Below the pieces are notes generated by a model. The model ran no database searches and was not told where the DNA came from. It saw only the letters and a list, made by a program, of their open reading frames with translations. From an uncultured Lachnospiraceae bacterium (lineage in GTDB: Bacteria > Bacillota_A > Clostridia > Lachnospirales > Lachnospiraceae): a stretch of DNA of 6,639 nt. The translations under genes were made by a program, and so were the position numbers. The stretch is taken from positions 1 through 6,639 of the forward strand of contig CAJUGZ010000240.1 in assembly GCA_910585855.1 (NCBI GenBank), written 5' to 3'. Within the stretch, counting starts at the first letter, position 1, and every line of letters begins with the position of its first letter. This document shows positions 4,384 to 6,639 of this stretch, in pieces.

Positions 4384-4635
4384 ATGGAAAGCAAGACGGT
4401 TTTAGTTGGTGCGCCTGCAGAGGAAGAATTAAACCCAGTGGCAAAGTTGGTTCAGATAGCTTGTCAGTATGAAAGCTCAATTTATCTGGAAAATGGAACA
4501 CGTAAGGTAAATGCCAAAAGTATTATGGGAATGATGGCACTGACACTCCATAAAGGTATGAGTGTTACGATATATGCAGATGGAGCAGACGAAGACGCTG
4601 CTGTAAAGAGTATGGAAGCATACTTAGGTTGTTAA
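4384..4635 (+). CDS. HPr-like protein with Glu instead of His15, Ser46 kept (Crh-like)
   Basis: 83 residues that align without gaps to B. subtilis HPr over residues 1-51 as I recall that sequence. Shared landmarks are Pro18, LVQ at 22-24, and VN-KSIMG at 42-49 including Ser46. The phosphotransfer loop, normally HARP at 15-18, reads ELNP here, so the His15 phosphorylated by enzyme I is Glu15 and Arg17 is Asn17. It should therefore not carry phosphate in sugar transport by the PTS. Ser46, the site of HPr kinase/phosphorylase in Firmicutes, is present, so it could act like Crh (which has Gln15) as a CcpA co-regulator; that is inference. It ends in Cys83. AGAGGAGG lies 9 nt before the ATG. The DUF6465-type gene follows after 18 nt and is surely co-transcribed. 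Confidence 0.85.
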   Translation: MESKTVLVGAPAEEELNPVAKLVQIACQYESSIYLENGTRKVNAKSIMGMMALTLHKGMSVTIYADGADEDAAVKSMEAYLGC

Positions 4636-4653
4636 GAATAAAGGAGGGATTAT

Positions 4654-5124
4654 ATGCCAAGACCAAAAAAGAAAAATGTAACAGAAACCGTAGTATCAGA
4701 ACAGGCAGAAACGGTAGTAGTATCGGAATCTGCTGAGAACAAACAGGCAGAAGAAAAGTTGGAAGAGGCTTCATTTGCTGGCTTAGGAAAAACAGAAGAA
4801 GTAGAAGAACAGAATACGGAAAAACAGAAAAAACCAAGAGTAAAAAGAAATACAGGAAAGAAAGAAGAAGTAAAAGATATGACAGTAAAAGGAAGTTCTG
4901 TAAAGAAAGAAGCAGCAAAAAAAGACGAAGAAAAGCAGATATTTATTCAATATGCGGGAAAAGAAGTGACTGTGGCAACGATTGAAGAGCGGGTAAAAAA
5001 GGCTTGGGAAGCAGAAGGTCACAGAGCAAGTTCAATTAAGAAATTGGATATTTATATTAAACCAGAAGAAGCTGCTGTTTACTATGTAATTAATGGGAAA
5101 AATGCAGGACGTGTTGATTTTTAA
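4654..5124 (+). CDS. DUF6465-type protein with long charged N-terminal region
   Basis: 156 residues. Residues 1-94 are low-complexity, rich in Lys, Glu, Val and Ser and likely disordered, starting with MPRPKKK. Residues 95-156 form a compact domain (QIFIQYAGKEV at 95-105, AEGHRASSIKKLDIYIKPEE at 120-139, YYVINGKNAGRVDF at the end) that I recognise as the clostridial DUF6465 family; its function is unknown. There is no signal peptide or membrane segment. AAGGAGGG lies 5 nt before the ATG. It is second in a two-gene unit with the HPr-like gene, and a terminator follows about 50 nt after the stop. The basic tail could bind nucleic acid, but nothing in the sequence proves this. Confidence 0.75.
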   Translation: MPRPKKKNVTETVVSEQAETVVVSESAENKQAEEKLEEASFAGLGKTEEVEEQNTEKQKKPRVKRNTGKKEEVKDMTVKGSSVKKEAAKKDEEKQIFIQYAGKEVTVATIEERVKKAWEAEGHRASSIKKLDIYIKPEEAAVYYVINGKNAGRVDF

Positions 5125-5175
5125 GGAACTGTAGGAAAATAAGTGATACAGATCCTAATGGTTAAAATAGGTGAT

Positions 5176-5209
5176 AAAGTCCCGGAGAAAAAGCCGGGGC
5201 TTTTTCTTT
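5176..5209 (+). terminator. Rho-independent terminator after the HPr-like/DUF6465 unit
   Basis: AAAGTCCCGG (5176-5185) pairs with CCGGGGCTTT (5194-5203), with one T-G pair and an 8-nt loop, followed by a T-rich tract ending near 5209. Confidence 0.9.
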
Positions 5210-5254
5210 CAGATTGTCTGCTTTTTTGGGTAACTGGTGAAAGGAGTGTAGCTT

Positions 5255-5833
5255 ATGGCGAACGGAGAAACAATTTATGGAATTACATATCGTGATCCCC
5301 AAGAAGCGAAAAAGGCAAAAAAGGAATGGGAAGGGATTCAGTATATTTTATCACAAAACAATATGGATGATATAGAAACTGCACTTTCTGTTTATAATAA
5401 ATTGGTGGAGCGAAATATTTTAAAAACAAAAGTTGGAGAAAAGTTTTTAAGAGAGTTAAAGGAACGTTTATTAGAAGCAGAAGAGATTGAAAATAAGAGA
5501 ATTAATGGGTTTTCAAAAGAAGATGAACAGTGGTTAAGAGTAAGAGAACGGGATAAGGCAAAAAAAGAGGAATTATTGGAACAAAAAAATAGAAAAAGTG
5601 GGGATTCGTATTATCGGCAAAAATATTATTTTTCTTTGACTTTAAATGTTTTATTGGTGATTGCTATTTTGATTATGGCTTATATTACGTTGAATAGTAA
5701 TCATGTAAATATTTTGAATTATGAAAATGCTTTGATCAATAAATATGTATCTTGGGAGCAGTCTTTGCAGCAAAAAGAGGCAGAATTAAAGGAAAGGGAG
5801 CAGGAATTAGAACGATCCAGTTCACAGAATTGA
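5255..5833 (+). CDS. Single-pass membrane protein of unknown function with C-terminal coiled coil
   Basis: 192 residues; I do not recognise the family. Residues 1-122 are soluble, highly charged and probably mostly helical (KKAKKEWEGIQYIL near 19-32, a Lys/Glu-rich stretch at 61-113). One hydrophobic segment at about 126-146 should cross the membrane. Residues 165-187 are a Glu/Lys/Gln-rich helix with coiled-coil character (LQQKEAELKEREQELE). There is no N-terminal signal peptide, so the N-terminal part is most likely cytoplasmic and the C-terminal coil outside, by the positive-inside rule (RQK at 121-123). GAAAGGAG lies 8 nt before the ATG. A terminator precedes the gene and I found no clear promoter. 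The response regulator starts 51 nt downstream with no terminator between, suggesting one transcript and perhaps a shared signalling role. Confidence 0.7.
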   Translation: MANGETIYGITYRDPQEAKKAKKEWEGIQYILSQNNMDDIETALSVYNKLVERNILKTKVGEKFLRELKERLLEAEEIENKRINGFSKEDEQWLRVRERDKAKKEELLEQKNRKSGDSYYRQKYYFSLTLNVLLVIAILIMAYITLNSNHVNILNYENALINKYVSWEQSLQQKEAELKEREQELERSSSQN

Positions 5834-5884
5834 CATAACTTCATGCTATAAGGAATTGTAGAAAAAAAGGCAGGGAGGCAGAGA

Positions 5885-6559
5885 ATGGATAAATTAAAAG
5901 TTCTGGTAATTGATGATGAAAGCAGAATGAGAAAATTGGTGCGGGATTTTTTGGTAAAAAAGAATTTTGAGGTATTAGAGGCAGAAAACGGAGAAGAAGC
6001 GATTGATATTTTTTTTCAGGAAAAGGAAATTGCTTTGTTGATTTTGGATGTAATGATGCCAAAAATGGATGGCTGGCAGGTCTGCCGGGAAGTTCGGAAA
6101 TATTCAAAAGTGCCGATTATTATGCTGACGGCAAAGGGAGATGAACGGGACGAACTGCTGGGATTTGAACTGGGGGTGGATGAATATATTTCAAAGCCGT
6201 TTAGTCCAAAGATTTTAGTGGCTAGAGTGGAAGCGATTTTGCGGCGGGCAAATAAACTGAATATGGATGAGGTAATTGAGGTAGGGGGGATTTGTTTAGA
6301 TAAGGCAGCTCATAAGGTTACGATTGATGGAGAAGATGTGGAGTTAAGTTTTAAGGAGTTTGAGCTGCTTACTTATTTTATTGAGAATCAGGGGCTGGCT
6401 TTATCACGGGAGAAGATTTTGAATCATGTTTGGAATTATGATTATTTTGGGGATGCCCGGACGATAGATACACATGTAAAGAAACTTCGGAGTAAGATGG
6501 GGGAGAAGGGGGAGTATATTAAGACGATTTGGGGGATGGGGTATAAATTTGAGGTGTGA
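5885..6559 (+). CDS. OmpR/PhoB-family response regulator
   Basis: A 224-residue DNA-binding transcription regulator controlled by phosphorylation. The receiver domain (about 4-121) has the acidic pair Asp10-Asp11, phospho-acceptor Asp55 in LLILDVMMPKMDG, Thr82 and Lys104 (SKPFSP), all as expected. The winged-helix domain (about 129-224) contains LSFKEFELLTYF, TIDTHVKKLRSKMG and the closing IWGMGYKFEV. AGGGAGG lies 6 nt before the ATG. No sensor kinase is seen: upstream is the unknown membrane protein, which has no kinase motifs, and downstream a repeat element begins 22 bp after the stop, where the window ends. The partner kinase may be beyond it. Regulated genes cannot be told from the sequence. 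Confidence 0.92.
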   Translation: MDKLKVLVIDDESRMRKLVRDFLVKKNFEVLEAENGEEAIDIFFQEKEIALLILDVMMPKMDGWQVCREVRKYSKVPIIMLTAKGDERDELLGFELGVDEYISKPFSPKILVARVEAILRRANKLNMDEVIEVGGICLDKAAHKVTIDGEDVELSFKEFELLTYFIENQGLALSREKILNHVWNYDYFGDARTIDTHVKKLRSKMGEKGEYIKTIWGMGYKFEV

Positions 6560-6581
6560 AGTGGGATACTAGAAGTTCGAA

Positions 6582-6639
6582 GGGGGACGCCAGATTCGAA
6601 AACGGTAGGCAGCCTGCTGTTCCGGTTTCCAAAAAGTAA
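6582..6639 (-). repeat. Partial copy (3' end) of the structured repeat element, copy D
   Basis: GGGGGACG (6582-6589), a 24-nt variable arm (6590-6613), then CTGCTGTTCCGGTTTCC (6614-6630). The last part is nearly identical to CTGCTGTTCCGCTTTCC at 2601-2617 in copy B, in the same orientation. The arm agrees with copy B at only about half its positions, mainly at the outer C-C-G/A-GATT. The rest of the element lies beyond the window. Confidence 0.75.

Noticed and set aside
4565..4918. 117-codon minus-strand hydrophobic frame, and a second one at 4783-5022
   Set aside because: Leu/Phe-rich antisense shadows of the Lys/Glu-rich DUF6465-type gene, with no ribosome binding sites.
5829..5856. Promoter before the response regulator (TTGACA with TATAAG)
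   Set aside because: The hexamers are only 11 bp apart and no good -10 lies at 16-18 bp.

Overview
The window looks like chromosome of a spore-forming, low-GC member of the Clostridia, most likely Lachnospiraceae. The reasons are a small acid-soluble spore protein gene behind a forespore-type promoter, a DUF6465-type gene, a short two-gene SUF-like (SufC plus 305-residue SufB) iron-sulfur module, AT-rich spacers and strong AGGAGG-like ribosome binding sites. All recognisable genes are on the + strand.

Layout. 1-60: tail of a structured repeat element. 171-456: sigma-F-like promoter and spore protein gene. 457-2564: sigma-A promoter, sufC, sufB and a very small soluble chemotaxis-receptor tip protein, probably one transcription unit. 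2572-3604: two complete copies of the structured repeat, about 330 bp each, in opposite orientation around a 375-bp AT-rich spacer with no convincing gene. 3683-4259: strong promoter, tmRNA (ssrA), tRNA-Pro(CGG) and a shared terminator. 4269-5209: promoter, an HPr-like protein lacking the active-site histidine, a DUF6465-type protein and a terminator. 5255-6559: an unknown single-pass membrane protein and an OmpR/PhoB-family response regulator, probably co-transcribed. 6582-6639: start of another copy of the repeat.

The most unusual thing is the repeat family: two full and two partial copies in 6.6 kb. Each full copy is closed by a 29-bp perfect inverted repeat. The arm sequence differs greatly between copies, yet the two arms of one copy match each other exactly. 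Inside is a conserved multi-stem fold supported by compensatory base changes and by G-U pairs that make sense on one strand only, which suggests a structured RNA. It also holds a segment of exactly 20 nt, bounded by GGCAG and CTTCC, that differs completely between the two full copies. No protein for mobilising or using the element is in the window. I do not recognise the family, and any guide, mobile or regulatory role is inference.

The protein genes are mostly ordinary, with two exceptions: the HPr-like protein keeps Ser46 but has Glu at position 15 (Crh-like logic), and the chemoreceptor tip protein has no sensor, membrane or HAMP part.
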